64,000 nt of DNA from Allobosea sp. (lineage in GTDB: Bacteria; Pseudomonadota; Alphaproteobacteria; Rhizobiales; Beijerinckiaceae). A program made the translations under genes and the position numbers. The stretch spans positions 62,001-126,000 of the forward strand of contig NZ_JAFKFW010000014.1 in assembly GCF_017308015.1 (NCBI RefSeq), in the 5' to 3' direction. Under the pieces are notes generated by a model. That model was given only the letters and a program-made list of their open reading frames with translations. It was not told where the DNA came from and searched no databases. Positions 56,243 to 63,661 of the stretch are shown in pieces. Position 1 is the first letter of the stretch. Every line of letters begins with the position of its first letter.

Positions 56243-57124
56243 TCAGCCGAATAGTGCCTCCAAGTCGATCTTATAGCCGGCACTTCTGAGTTCGCGGGCG
56301 AGTTCGGTACGCCAGCCGTTATCGTCGAGCGAAGTCCATGCGATGCCGAGGATGTCGGACGGAAGTTCGATGTCACCGCTTTTCAGCGCGCAAACATTTC
56401 CGCGTCCGAGTTTTCCGATGAAATAGCCCAACTCCAGAATGACGTTCTGCCGGGCTCGTAGCGAGGTCTGCCCGTCTTTCGGCCCGCCGACATCATCGGG
56501 AGTGAGCAACACCACCGCGAAACCAACCGCCGAGTTGGCCTCAAACTTTTCGATGATGGTTTTCCCTTCGTTGGCCTTTTCATGCAGGATGACGGGATCG
56601 AGACCGGCGCGCTGCAAGAAGCGCGCAACGGCTTCACGTGTCGCCACGTCATGACCATGGACCACAAAGACCTGTTTGGACGGCGGGCCAGCTTTCGCTA
56701 GCGGCGCCCCCAAATCGGCGACCGGACTTGCGAACTCGATCTCTTCGGTCAGGGACTTGATTGCGAGTTCAAGCAGCGCAATTCCGCGTGCTTTTCCTTC
56801 ATCCAGATACCGCCGAATTTCCAAGCCTTCGTCATACAGGCCGCGGTTAGCCCAACTTCCCGCGACCGCGATCGGGCCGTTATTCAGTCTCGCAGCCCCG
56901 GCATATTGGCGAAACTCTGGTGTGTTTTCGCCGAAAATGGCCCGGAGAGTGTCTGCTATAGCCACCTCTAACGTCCGTTGAGCGGGAGAATTACGCTCCT
57001 GAATTTTATCAACGTCGAAAGCTTCAAGTTCGCTCAAGCGCCGCGACAGGCGCTGTATGCCTTGCTCCATCTCATCGACGCTGAGTTTGCGGCGTTGCGG
57101 CTCAGGAGGTGGACGGCGCGCCAT
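56243..57124 (-). CDS. TIR-like nucleotide-binding defence effector (PF10137 type)
   Basis: A 293-residue protein. Start ATG 57124 with CAGGA eight bases upstream; the longer frame is not protein-like. N-terminal helical part (residues 12-145, coiled-coil-like near 20-45), then the C-terminal TIR-like domain named in Pycsar/CBASS effectors and predicted nucleotide-binding proteins: V-F-V-V-H-G-H-D (152-159), R-E-A-V-A-R-F-L, L-H-E-K-A-N-E-G-K-T-I-I-E-K-F-E (180-195), F-A-V-V-L-L-T-P-D-D-V-G, and R-A-R-Q-N-V-I-L-E-L-G-Y-F-I-G (224-238, candidate catalytic Glu231). Such domains cleave NAD in phage-triggered abortive responses. No cyclase gene is next to it. Confidence 0.87.
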   Translation of the reverse strand: MARRPPPEPQRRKLSVDEMEQGIQRLSRRLSELEAFDVDKIQERNSPAQRTLEVAIADTLRAIFGENTPEFRQYAGAARLNNGPIAVAGSWANRGLYDEGLEIRRYLDEGKARGIALLELAIKSLTEEIEFASPVADLGAPLAKAGPPSKQVFVVHGHDVATREAVARFLQRAGLDPVILHEKANEGKTIIEKFEANSAVGFAVVLLTPDDVGGPKDGQTSLRARQNVILELGYFIGKLGRGNVCALKSGDIELPSDILGIAWTSLDDNGWRTELARELRSAGYKIDLEALFG

Positions 57125-57529
57125 GCGAAATGTCCTGAAATGCGGGAAAGAGCGACTCAATCGCCGATAGATAGCCGAAATACACCCGCAGTTGCAGTGC
57201 GCCACGCGACCTAGCGGCCAATCTTATTGTGGACCGCTTTGTAGGTCGCGCCGCCCCTCTCAGTAAAAATCAAGCGACTTCAACCGGATGCGATTGACGG
57301 GATTGCAATCGACGCAGATCATTGCGACCCAGCTATCACTATGCCTCGCTTGCGTTTCTTATTTTCCAGAGTTTTTCCGCAGATCGGCCTCTTCTTCCTC
57401 GGTCGCCTCTAATAGGCAGGTCCCATGTTTTTGGGTCATCCCCAACGTGGCAACTCGCGCGAGCCTGCCTGAAACTCGAGAGTTCAAAGGCGTCGCTCGG
57501 CGTTCACCCGCCAACAAAATGGTGATTAC
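57125..57529. other. intergenic region with a possible decayed gene tail
   Basis: No complete gene is seen. On the minus strand, 57359 to about 57520 reads as an open frame ending E-A-T-E-E-E-E-A-D-L-R-K-N-S-G-K-stop; the DNA at 57372-57398 closely resembles the 3' end of the TIR gene (59543-59575, encoding E-E-A-M-A-D-L-R-K-K). This could be the remnant of a lost paralogue. Confidence 0.35.
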
Positions 57530-58159
57530 CTAAAGGCTCAGAATTAGCTTATCAAGGTCTTTTAAGCCAGAAACGAGGTCAGATATACGGTCGAACTCCG
57601 ACTTCGGGTCAATCTGTTGTTGTATCTTCACCGTTTTATGGGCGATCTCACCACGCACCTTTCCAAAATCGTCCATGTTTGTTAGCCAAGTTGGGTCAAT
57701 CTGATCTATTCTGATTCCTATCGGCAGGACCAATCTCTTAAAATTCTTCTCTCGAATGCCATGATTGTTATCGTGAATTGTATTATATTGCTTGAAGGCG
57801 TTCTGTATCGCCTCTTTGATTTCTTCTTTAACTTTCTGCCGGGAAGTATCAGGGAAAGATGGCTCCAAATCCTCTCCCTCCATATCAAACCCAACGTGGT
57901 AGTGCGCGAGCAGGCAGATCAACGAATCCGAGGTTTTCTTCTTGCTAATCCAGTTGAGCACCGCGGCTTTGGCAACCTGCATAGTCACGTCTTCAAGGAA
58001 GGACTCAATCTCAGCGTGAGCTAAGAGACGATATCCTCTAGCCCGATCAAGCTGTCGCTCTGAGTAGCTTCCTGTAGGCGAGAATGTTGCTGGAAGCATG
58101 TTGGCCCGCAATGCCGCGAGCCGACGGCGAAGCTCTCTAAACCGCATCGAGTTGGCCAT
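57530..58159 (-). CDS. HEPN ribonuclease-like protein (RiboL-PSP/MAE_28990 type) coupled to DUF262 gene
   Basis: A 209-residue protein. ATG 58159 lies five bases after the DUF262 stop; the longer frame inside that gene is not protein-like. Residues 39-58 (R-A-R-G-Y-R-L-L-A-H-A-E-I-E-S-F-L-E-D) fit the first helix of large HEPN families, and K-V-R169-G-E-I-A-H174-K-T fits the R-x4-H active site of HEPN RNases. Members occur next to DUF262 proteins in defence islands. The expected role is RNA cleavage released when the DUF262 partner senses infection or modified DNA. The active-site match is seen; the mechanism is inference. Confidence 0.8.
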   Translation of the reverse strand: MANSMRFRELRRRLAALRANMLPATFSPTGSYSERQLDRARGYRLLAHAEIESFLEDVTMQVAKAAVLNWISKKKTSDSLICLLAHYHVGFDMEGEDLEPSFPDTSRQKVKEEIKEAIQNAFKQYNTIHDNNHGIREKNFKRLVLPIGIRIDQIDPTWLTNMDDFGKVRGEIAHKTVKIQQQIDPKSEFDRISDLVSGLKDLDKLILSL

Positions 58160-58164
58160 GATGG

Positions 58165-59346
58165 CTAACCAACGCGCAGGACCGGCGACCGCAAGGCTAT
58201 GCCTAGCACCGCACCGAGCTCCTCCGCCCAGATAGAAAAGCGCAAAGAAGTAGCTCCGATACTTTTGGTTGTGCGCTCGATTGACCCCAAGAAATCCGCA
58301 TTGGTCTCGCACAATCGGCGGAAAGCCAATTCTACGGCCTCTTTCTGAGGAATTGCGCGCTCTCTGACATTAGGCATCGCGAAATAGTACATAATGAAAT
58401 CAAAGATGGCCCGATTGAACGGGCGCTCGTAGCCATCGGACGTCCATTTGCGGCAAACATTATCGCCGAATATGTCTCGCGCACACGAGTAAGCGGCTTC
58501 AAAATCTTCTAGTTTTCCAATTATTTCATTCTGAGACTGTGGCCACCACGAATTAAGTTCTGCACAAGTGTGGTCGAGGAAGCCCTTTAAATCGCCGTTG
58601 TAGCGATCCCCAAAATATTGAAAAGCATACCACCGAATCAGGAGTTCCGCATCTCTCATGCGAAAGTCAGGTTTCTTGAGTTTCAGAAGATCACGCAACG
58701 CTTTGCTTTCGCCAGAGGCGAGATCGGCGAATTCTACGAAATCTCCGGGATGAAGTGCCTGGCGTAATTCTTGCGGTGAAAGCGGCACACTTCCCGTGTT
58801 AAGCCGAAGAAAGACCTGATATAGGAAATTATCGTTTCCCCAATTCTTGATAACGATCGTTCTGATCGGCTGATTTTCAAATGCGGCAAGATCGTCGCTT
58901 CGGGCAGCATCCGCCCTGAGATCGAAAAGTGACAGCTTTCTCAGATCATCCCTTATATTGAGACCGGTCAACTGTAGTCTTTGATAAATCTTGTCGTCAG
59001 GCTCCGCAGCAAATTGTCTAATGCTAAGAAGTCTTTGTTTTCCATCAATAACGATATACGATCCCCGCTTAGTTTTTGACTCGGCCAAAACAAGCTGCGG
59101 GATAGGAAGACCAAGTATCAGAGATTCGATAAACTGACTCTTACGTTCACGCTCCCACGCGTCTCGGCGCTGAAAACGTGGATTCAGTTGGATATTTCCT
59201 TTATTAATTTGGCTAATAATAGTTTCGGTCGTCCAATCTGTTCCACTGACAACGGCTTGAGACACGATTTTCGGATCGAAATTCTCAATATCGGACAAAT
59301 TTTCCGCTTGGTCGCTTACTTCGAACAAGTCACCGTTATCCGCCAT
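58165..59346 (-). CDS. DUF262 (GmrS/ParB-like) domain protein
   Basis: A 393-residue protein with a textbook AGGAGG site six bases before the ATG. The DUF262 domain covers about residues 35-250: I-Q-L-N-P-R-F-Q-R-R-D-A-W, Q-F-I-E-S-L-I-L-G-L-P-I-P-Q, and I-D-G-K-Q-R-L-L-S-I (the D-G-Q-Q-R nucleotide-hydrolysis motif, D101-R105, with Lys for the first Gln). The C-terminal part is unlike the DUF1524 HNH nuclease of GmrSD, so this protein has no own nuclease that I can see. The HEPN gene immediately downstream could supply that activity. Together they form a two-gene defence candidate. Confidence 0.87.
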   Translation of the reverse strand: MADNGDLFEVSDQAENLSDIENFDPKIVSQAVVSGTDWTTETIISQINKGNIQLNPRFQRRDAWERERKSQFIESLILGLPIPQLVLAESKTKRGSYIVIDGKQRLLSIRQFAAEPDDKIYQRLQLTGLNIRDDLRKLSLFDLRADAARSDDLAAFENQPIRTIVIKNWGNDNFLYQVFLRLNTGSVPLSPQELRQALHPGDFVEFADLASGESKALRDLLKLKKPDFRMRDAELLIRWYAFQYFGDRYNGDLKGFLDHTCAELNSWWPQSQNEIIGKLEDFEAAYSCARDIFGDNVCRKWTSDGYERPFNRAIFDFIMYYFAMPNVRERAIPQKEAVELAFRRLCETNADFLGSIERTTKSIGATSLRFSIWAEELGAVLGIALRSPVLRVG

Positions 59347-59511
59347 GCACTTCCTCCTATATGCGAGGCCGCGCTATGCACCCCGCCCATATGTCGTCCA
59401 GCATATCGCCAAATTGCGTGGCGCCAACAGAGCTTGAAAACGCTGTCTCGGAAGCCGGCAGCCGGCATTCACTAGCCCAATCGATGCAATGAGCAGCAGC
59501 TGAGAATGCGC

Positions 59512-60384
59512 TCACGCCTCCCTAGGATTTCTCGTTGACCAGTATTTTTTCCGTAGATCGGCCATTGCTTCCTCTTTTGTTCGCCCACGGCCATTTGCCG
59601 GATCAAGCCTCCTCGCGTTTTCTGTGACCGGACTAGCAAAACAAGTCCAATCGTCATCGTCGAATAGACTCGACATGAAATAAAATGTGTATTCATTCAG
59701 ATCTGGAGCATCTGGATCCTGTGGGCAGAATTTTATTAAACGTTGCCCTTCAATTTTACAGCCGCACTCGAATAACTGTAATGCCGGCACATAATTTTGG
59801 ATGTCTTCACTACGAACTTCGATCAACGGAGACTTACAGTATTGACATTGAAACGCGGATAATGCCTCCTTGGTGATACGCAATTGCGACTCAATCTCCT
59901 CTAAATCCTTTCCACTCATTCGCCTTCTCAAATCGGGAAGATTACTCTTCTCGAATAAATCGTATCGAACTAGACGCAGCAATTCGATGGAAATATCTTC
60001 AGCTGTCATTTCTTTTGTCACCAATGCTTTTCGCAAGGCCCACGGCGGTGACTTTTTCCGGATTTGATCAGCTGTAACATTGTGCCAGATTGGAATAAGC
60101 TGGCGGACATTATCGGCAAACTGATTGCCGACTAGACCATCCAACTCGTAGGCTGGCCACGGTTTGCGTAAGAAAAACTCGCTAAAGACGATTATTCCGC
60201 ACTTAGACCGAACAAGGCCTTGATCGACCTTTTCTCTAATCGAATCACCATATTCAATTGAGTGCTCGTCGTACCAAACCCTTACCCCAAGACTGACCAG
60301 GGCATTGGCGAGCGGCCGCACAAACACGCTTTTGTCTTCGGAAGCGTGAGAAATGAACACGTCATATTCGAAATCTAATATCAT
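59512..60384 (-). CDS. TIR-domain protein with C-terminal zinc-ribbon-like domain
   Basis: A 290-residue protein. TIR domain, residues 5-130: Y-D-V-F-I-S-H-A-S-E-D, V-R-V-W-Y-D-E (box 2-like), S-K-C-G-I-I-V-F-S and W-P-A-Y-E80-L-D-G-L with the NADase glutamate in place. A helical linker follows, then a Cys-based element C-Q-Y-C-K (about 180-184) and F-E-C-G-C-K (about 205-210), four cysteines fit to bind zinc, and an acidic C-terminal domain ending T-K-E-E-A-M-A-D-L-R-K-K-Y-W. NAD depletion on phage sensing is the usual role of bacterial TIR enzymes; what the zinc part senses is unknown. No Shine-Dalgarno is visible. Confidence 0.88.
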   Translation of the reverse strand: MILDFEYDVFISHASEDKSVFVRPLANALVSLGVRVWYDEHSIEYGDSIREKVDQGLVRSKCGIIVFSEFFLRKPWPAYELDGLVGNQFADNVRQLIPIWHNVTADQIRKKSPPWALRKALVTKEMTAEDISIELLRLVRYDLFEKSNLPDLRRRMSGKDLEEIESQLRITKEALSAFQCQYCKSPLIEVRSEDIQNYVPALQLFECGCKIEGQRLIKFCPQDPDAPDLNEYTFYFMSSLFDDDDWTCFASPVTENARRLDPANGRGRTKEEAMADLRKKYWSTRNPREA

Positions 60385-60605
60385 GAAGGGCTACCGTCGA
60401 ATCAGGCGAATACGTCCGCCCGCCTCAGCCTGACTTACCTAAAGATGCCGGGGACGCACACCTTGTAGCTCACCCCTAGCTGGCTCCGGTAGTTCGGAAA
60501 CCGTCTCTGGACTCACAAAGCCCGCTTGCAATGAAGTCCGTCTGAAGTAGACGAGCTGACCCGCGCATTTTTTTTTGCGGACATGGAGCCATTGGCGCGA
60601 ATCCC

Positions 60606-61304
60606 ATGCGACGTGCATTCGATCTGACATCAGCGGTGCTCTTGCTTGCCGCAAATCCGAAAGCCGAGGGTTTCATCAAGGCTGTCCGAAAATTTCAATC
60701 AGCTGTTTCGGTGAGTACTGACCTTGCCGAAGTTAGGCGGTCGGTCGAAGAGCTTCAGGCTATGCGCGACGACGTTGGTGATAGGTCGCATCTCGCTAGG
60801 GCGCTCCTTACCCACGCAGTCGTGGTCTATTGCCGTGCAAGCCATGCCAAGGCCATCGAACGATATGATGTCGGCGTTATAGGCGCGTATTCGCCTGAGC
60901 AGAGGGAAGCTCACAAGCTTATCGTCAATCTGCGGAACAAAGTTATTGCCCATTTCGGCCCGGGTGAGAACTGGAACGACGAACGAGTGCTATACTTGGA
61001 ACAAGAACACGGAGATGGCATCACAGCAGTGCACTACCGTACAAACAGTGACAGCCAAGTGTCCGACTCCCTTGAAAGCCTCTTAGACATCGCCATCCCT
61101 TACGTTAAGTCGAAAGAATCGGAGCGCGCCGCGGAGATTGATGCTGAGCTGAGCAGAACCCCTGAGCTGTTCGACGTCATCAGCCGAATGCCATTCAACG
61201 TCGAAAAGTTTTACGATGGTGTGCCGGGTGGCGCTGAGAACTTTTGGGGTCCGAAGGGCTTCACGGCGGAACGTACGGTGAAGTCGACCATTCGAAGCGA
61301 TTGA
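60606..61304 (+). CDS. HEPN-like protein of unknown function
   Basis: A 232-residue, mostly helical protein that starts at ATG 60606. The stretch E-A-H-K-L-I-V-N-L-R110-N-K-V-I-A-H116-F-G has the R-N-x-x-x-A-H look of HEPN or AbiV-like proteins (R-x5-H here). L-A-R-A-L-L-T-H-A-V-V-V-Y-C-R-A-S-H (residues 63-80) would be the paired helix. It lies beyond the leftward defence genes but on the opposite strand, divergent from the TIR gene. Whether it is an RNase, an immunity protein or a standalone system cannot be read from sequence. A T9 run about 30 bp upstream is unusual. Confidence 0.6.
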   Translation: MRRAFDLTSAVLLLAANPKAEGFIKAVRKFQSAVSVSTDLAEVRRSVEELQAMRDDVGDRSHLARALLTHAVVVYCRASHAKAIERYDVGVIGAYSPEQREAHKLIVNLRNKVIAHFGPGENWNDERVLYLEQEHGDGITAVHYRTNSDSQVSDSLESLLDIAIPYVKSKESERAAEIDAELSRTPELFDVISRMPFNVEKFYDGVPGGAENFWGPKGFTAERTVKSTIRSD

Positions 61305-61511
61305 ATGCTCCCAGCTTACCCGGCGGCAAAGTTGGCGAAGCGGCTTGTTTTGCTCGTTGGCCTACGCTTTAGGCGGCCAGCCAATGCCGCTATCCGGCCC
61401 TTGGCTAATTGGTTGTGCGTCTACATGAAACTTGCGGGACACAGGGCGCGCGCCTAACATCATCGCAATGCCTGCCCTTGTTGGCTGTGCACAACGAATG
61501 CCCCAGCGGGC

Positions 61512-61538
61512 CGTTGTTGCGCAGCCGCCAACAACGAT
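61512..61538. promoter_or_regulatory. dyad upstream of the right-hand operon, related to the AlpA-upstream dyad
   Basis: CGTTGTTG-N9-CAACAACG, same 8-9-8 geometry as the 49530 dyad, and the right arm continues as ACAACGAT (61531-61538), the exact half-site found there. It ends about 26 bp before the first ATG of the operon. Confidence 0.45.
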
Positions 61539-61564
61539 CCGACCGAACCCCGGGATCGCAGGCA

Positions 61565-62053
61565 ATGACCATCACCCGAATGGAATTTGAGAAGCGTATT
61601 GCGACCGCCGAGTACACCGGCTCCCGCAACAGGGCTCGTCGAGTAGCCAGCCTCGTTCTGACCAGCCTGCAGGGCAGGTCGAACGAAGCCTTCCAGAAGC
61701 TCCTTCCCAAGCTACAGAACTCGCCCGATGTCCCATCGACAGCGGTTGCGAAAGCTATCCTTGTTCTCGCGCAGCAGTGGCTTGGCGACGCTGCGGTCAA
61801 GAAAGTCGCACCCCAGAGCCTGCCGGAGACAGCACCGCCCGAGCGCGAACGATACGTGGCGATGACGGCGAAGGCGCTGCTTGCCACAGGTGATCTAGCC
61901 GACGAAGCCGTAGCCCGTGAAATCGCGGAGATGGGCTACGACTATTTCATCCGGCAAGACCTTTTGGCCGTGAAGAAGCGATCCGCGCGCCACGCGCTGA
62001 CCAATTCCCTTGACCGTCTGCACAAGGCGGCGGCTAACTTCGGGACGCTTTGA
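61565..62053 (+). CDS. element protein of unknown function, upstream of the prohead protease
   Basis: A 162-residue helical protein beginning M-T-I-T-R-M-E-F-E-K-R-I at ATG 61565. Segments: R-N-R-A-R-R-V-A-S-L-V-L-T-S-L-Q-G-R (residues 20-37), A-I-L-V-L-A-Q-Q-W-L-G-D (about 68-79) and a basic C-terminus. No family recognised. Two bases separate its stop from the prohead protease ATG, so the two are one transcript. A scaffold, capsid-size or protease partner role would fit its place but is not shown. Confidence 0.65.
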   Translation: MTITRMEFEKRIATAEYTGSRNRARRVASLVLTSLQGRSNEAFQKLLPKLQNSPDVPSTAVAKAILVLAQQWLGDAAVKKVAPQSLPETAPPERERYVAMTAKALLATGDLADEAVAREIAEMGYDYFIRQDLLAVKKRSARHALTNSLDRLHKAAANFGTL

Positions 62054-62055
62054 CC

Positions 62056-62571
62056 ATGCTTGTTAGAGGCATCGCATCAAAGCAGTCGCTCGATCTGCAA
62101 GGGCATCTCATCCTTGCGGGCGCGTTTGATGCGTCAATAGCCAAACGCGGGTTGAGCGGCATCGCCCTGTTGCTCAGCCACGATAGCAGGCGCAAGGCAG
62201 GGCACATCTTCAAGCTGTTCACACAGGATCGAGCGCTTCATATCTGCGCGATCGTGGATCCTCGGCTCCCCGGCGTCAGTGAGTACCTCGCAGGCTTCAA
62301 GAAGGGCGAGACGCTCGGGTTTAGCATCGGGGCGCGTGACGTGCAGGGGATCGAGGCAGGTCCGCACAAGCTGATCACGCAGGCAGATCTCTACGAGGTC
62401 AGCCTTACGAAGCATCCCGTCAATCCGGAGTGCCTGGTCACTTTCGTCGAGCGCGACGAACCCCTGTGGCCAATCGAGTTCCGGCAAATGTTCGCCGAGC
62501 AAGATGCGGCCGTCGCCGCCTGCCCGAATCCCAGAACTTTCATCCCGACCATCCGATACGAGGACGCCTGA
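62056..62571 (+). CDS. HK97-family prohead protease (peptidase S78)
   Basis: A 171-residue serine protease of the caudovirus prohead family, which in phages trims scaffold and capsid during head maturation. Visible: G-I-A-L-L-L-S-H42-D (family L-L-x-x-H-D), L-H-I-C-A-I-V-D (about 61-68), the nucleophile in T-L-G-F-S90-I-G-A, and Q-A-D-L-Y-E114-V-S-L-T-K-H-P-V-N-P, the family's strongest signature. Catalytic residues look intact. It is short of the usual 180-220 residues mainly at the C-terminus. No capsid or portal gene is nearby, which is odd for a prophage and normal for a satellite that acts on a helper's head. Confidence 0.87.
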   Translation: MLVRGIASKQSLDLQGHLILAGAFDASIAKRGLSGIALLLSHDSRRKAGHIFKLFTQDRALHICAIVDPRLPGVSEYLAGFKKGETLGFSIGARDVQGIEAGPHKLITQADLYEVSLTKHPVNPECLVTFVERDEPLWPIEFRQMFAEQDAAVAACPNPRTFIPTIRYEDA

Positions 62572-62574
62572 ACT

Positions 62575-63078
62575 ATGAGCCCCGATCGCACCAAGCGCAT
62601 GCGCGCCGATATTCTGACCTTGAGCCGAGCCGATCTGCGTGACCTAGCGAAGTCAGTCGATCTGACCCGCGACGATCTGACCGACTTCGCGGAACTGGGC
62701 GGCGACTTGCCCCTCACCGCGCAGACCGCGCTCACCGCTTGGTACGAGGTTTTTGAGACCCGCAAGCTGTTTCATCGCCCGCACGTCAACGGCCTCATCG
62801 CTTCGCTGTACGAGGCGACCGGCGTCACCGAATTTCATCGGCAAGCTTTCGTCCAAGGCGAGACGGACCTAACTGCTGAACAGCGAGACGCCATCCGCCG
62901 GCACATGATTGGCCTGCCCGATTACATCGCGCCCGCGCCTGTCACGTTCGGATCGTCGTCAGCGTCGCTGCCGCCTGAAATTGGACGCAGGGCCGATCTG
63001 CTTAGGCAGCTTCGCCAACTCCCCATCGCCGCTCTCGAGGCGCTCGTCGCCTCCGCCCAAAAGCAGCCCCCGGCCTAA
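62575..63078 (+). CDS. element protein of unknown function, downstream of the prohead protease
   Basis: A 167-residue protein beginning three bases after the protease stop. The N-terminal half is charged and helical (M-R-A-D-I-L-T-L-S-R-A-D-L-R-D-L-A-K, residues 9-26), the centre carries A-W-Y-E-V-F-E-T-R-K-L-F-H, and the C-terminus ends L-R-Q-L-P-I-A-A-L-E-A-L. No family recognised. Co-transcribed with the protease. Confidence 0.68.
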   Translation: MSPDRTKRMRADILTLSRADLRDLAKSVDLTRDDLTDFAELGGDLPLTAQTALTAWYEVFETRKLFHRPHVNGLIASLYEATGVTEFHRQAFVQGETDLTAEQRDAIRRHMIGLPDYIAPAPVTFGSSSASLPPEIGRRADLLRQLRQLPIAALEALVASAQKQPPA

Positions 63079-63126
63079 CGGCGGAATCTCTTCCCCCCAA
63101 TTGCCAGCCAGTCAGGAGCAAGCACA

Positions 63127-63525
63127 ATGAGAACTACCCACACTTATGAGTGCCTCGACATCAACCCGGAGAGGCGGATGAGGGAGGTGGGAATGGAAGT
63201 CTTAAGCGAGTACGCGCAGCGCATGAAGCCGGCCCCGACCGCGAGCATTGAGTCGTGCGGCGCGAGTCGCGAGTTCGAATTGGAGGTCCGCACTCGGCTC
63301 CGCGACCGAGCGATTCTCGCTTATGCTTCGGCGTGCATGTTAGTCAGCCGGAGCGAAAGACGCGGTCCTCATTCAGTCCGCAAAGGGGAACTGATCAAAG
63401 AAATCGGCACCGCAAACATCGATGCTATCGAGGCCGCCCTTGCCGTCGGATGGCTGTTCGAGGGGCGTGACGCCTATTTCTTCAACCGTCCCTCAAACAT
63501 GAATTTTAGGACCAGAATCCAATAA
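63127..63525 (+). CDS. last gene of the element, unknown function
   Basis: A 132-residue protein beginning M-R-T-T-H-T-Y-E-C-L-D, with AGGAGCAAGCACA just upstream. The middle is helical (F-E-L-E-V-R-T-R-L-R-D-R-A-I-L-A-Y-A-S-A) and the last 50 residues could fold as a small winged helix (L-I-K-E-I-G-T-A-N-I-D-A-I-E-A-A-L-A-V-G-W-L-F-E). No family recognised. A strong terminator follows, then the right repeat. Confidence 0.62.
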   Translation: MRTTHTYECLDINPERRMREVGMEVLSEYAQRMKPAPTASIESCGASREFELEVRTRLRDRAILAYASACMLVSRSERRGPHSVRKGELIKEIGTANIDAIEAALAVGWLFEGRDAYFFNRPSNMNFRTRIQ

Positions 63526-63556
63526 ACCACTGTGGCATCATAACAATTCGACGAAG

Positions 63557-63580
63557 TGGGGTGCATATGCGCCCCATTTT
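63557..63580 (+). terminator. terminator of the right-hand operon
   Basis: TGGGGTGCAT and ATGCGCCCCA form a 10-bp stem with one G-T pair, followed by TTTT. It separates the element's transcripts from the comEC fragment. Confidence 0.75.
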
Positions 63581-63661
63581 GAGTTTGTGGGTCTTTTTGC
63601 GGTAATTTTCCACAGACCCCATATCAAACCTCACTAAATCAACTGTTTAAGTGCCACTTTC

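Noticed and set aside
56243-60384. Assignment of the cargo to CBASS, Pycsar or Thoeris
   Set aside because: No nucleotidyl or pyrimidine cyclase, ThsA-like SLOG protein or ubiquitin-like accessory gene is visible among the neighbours.
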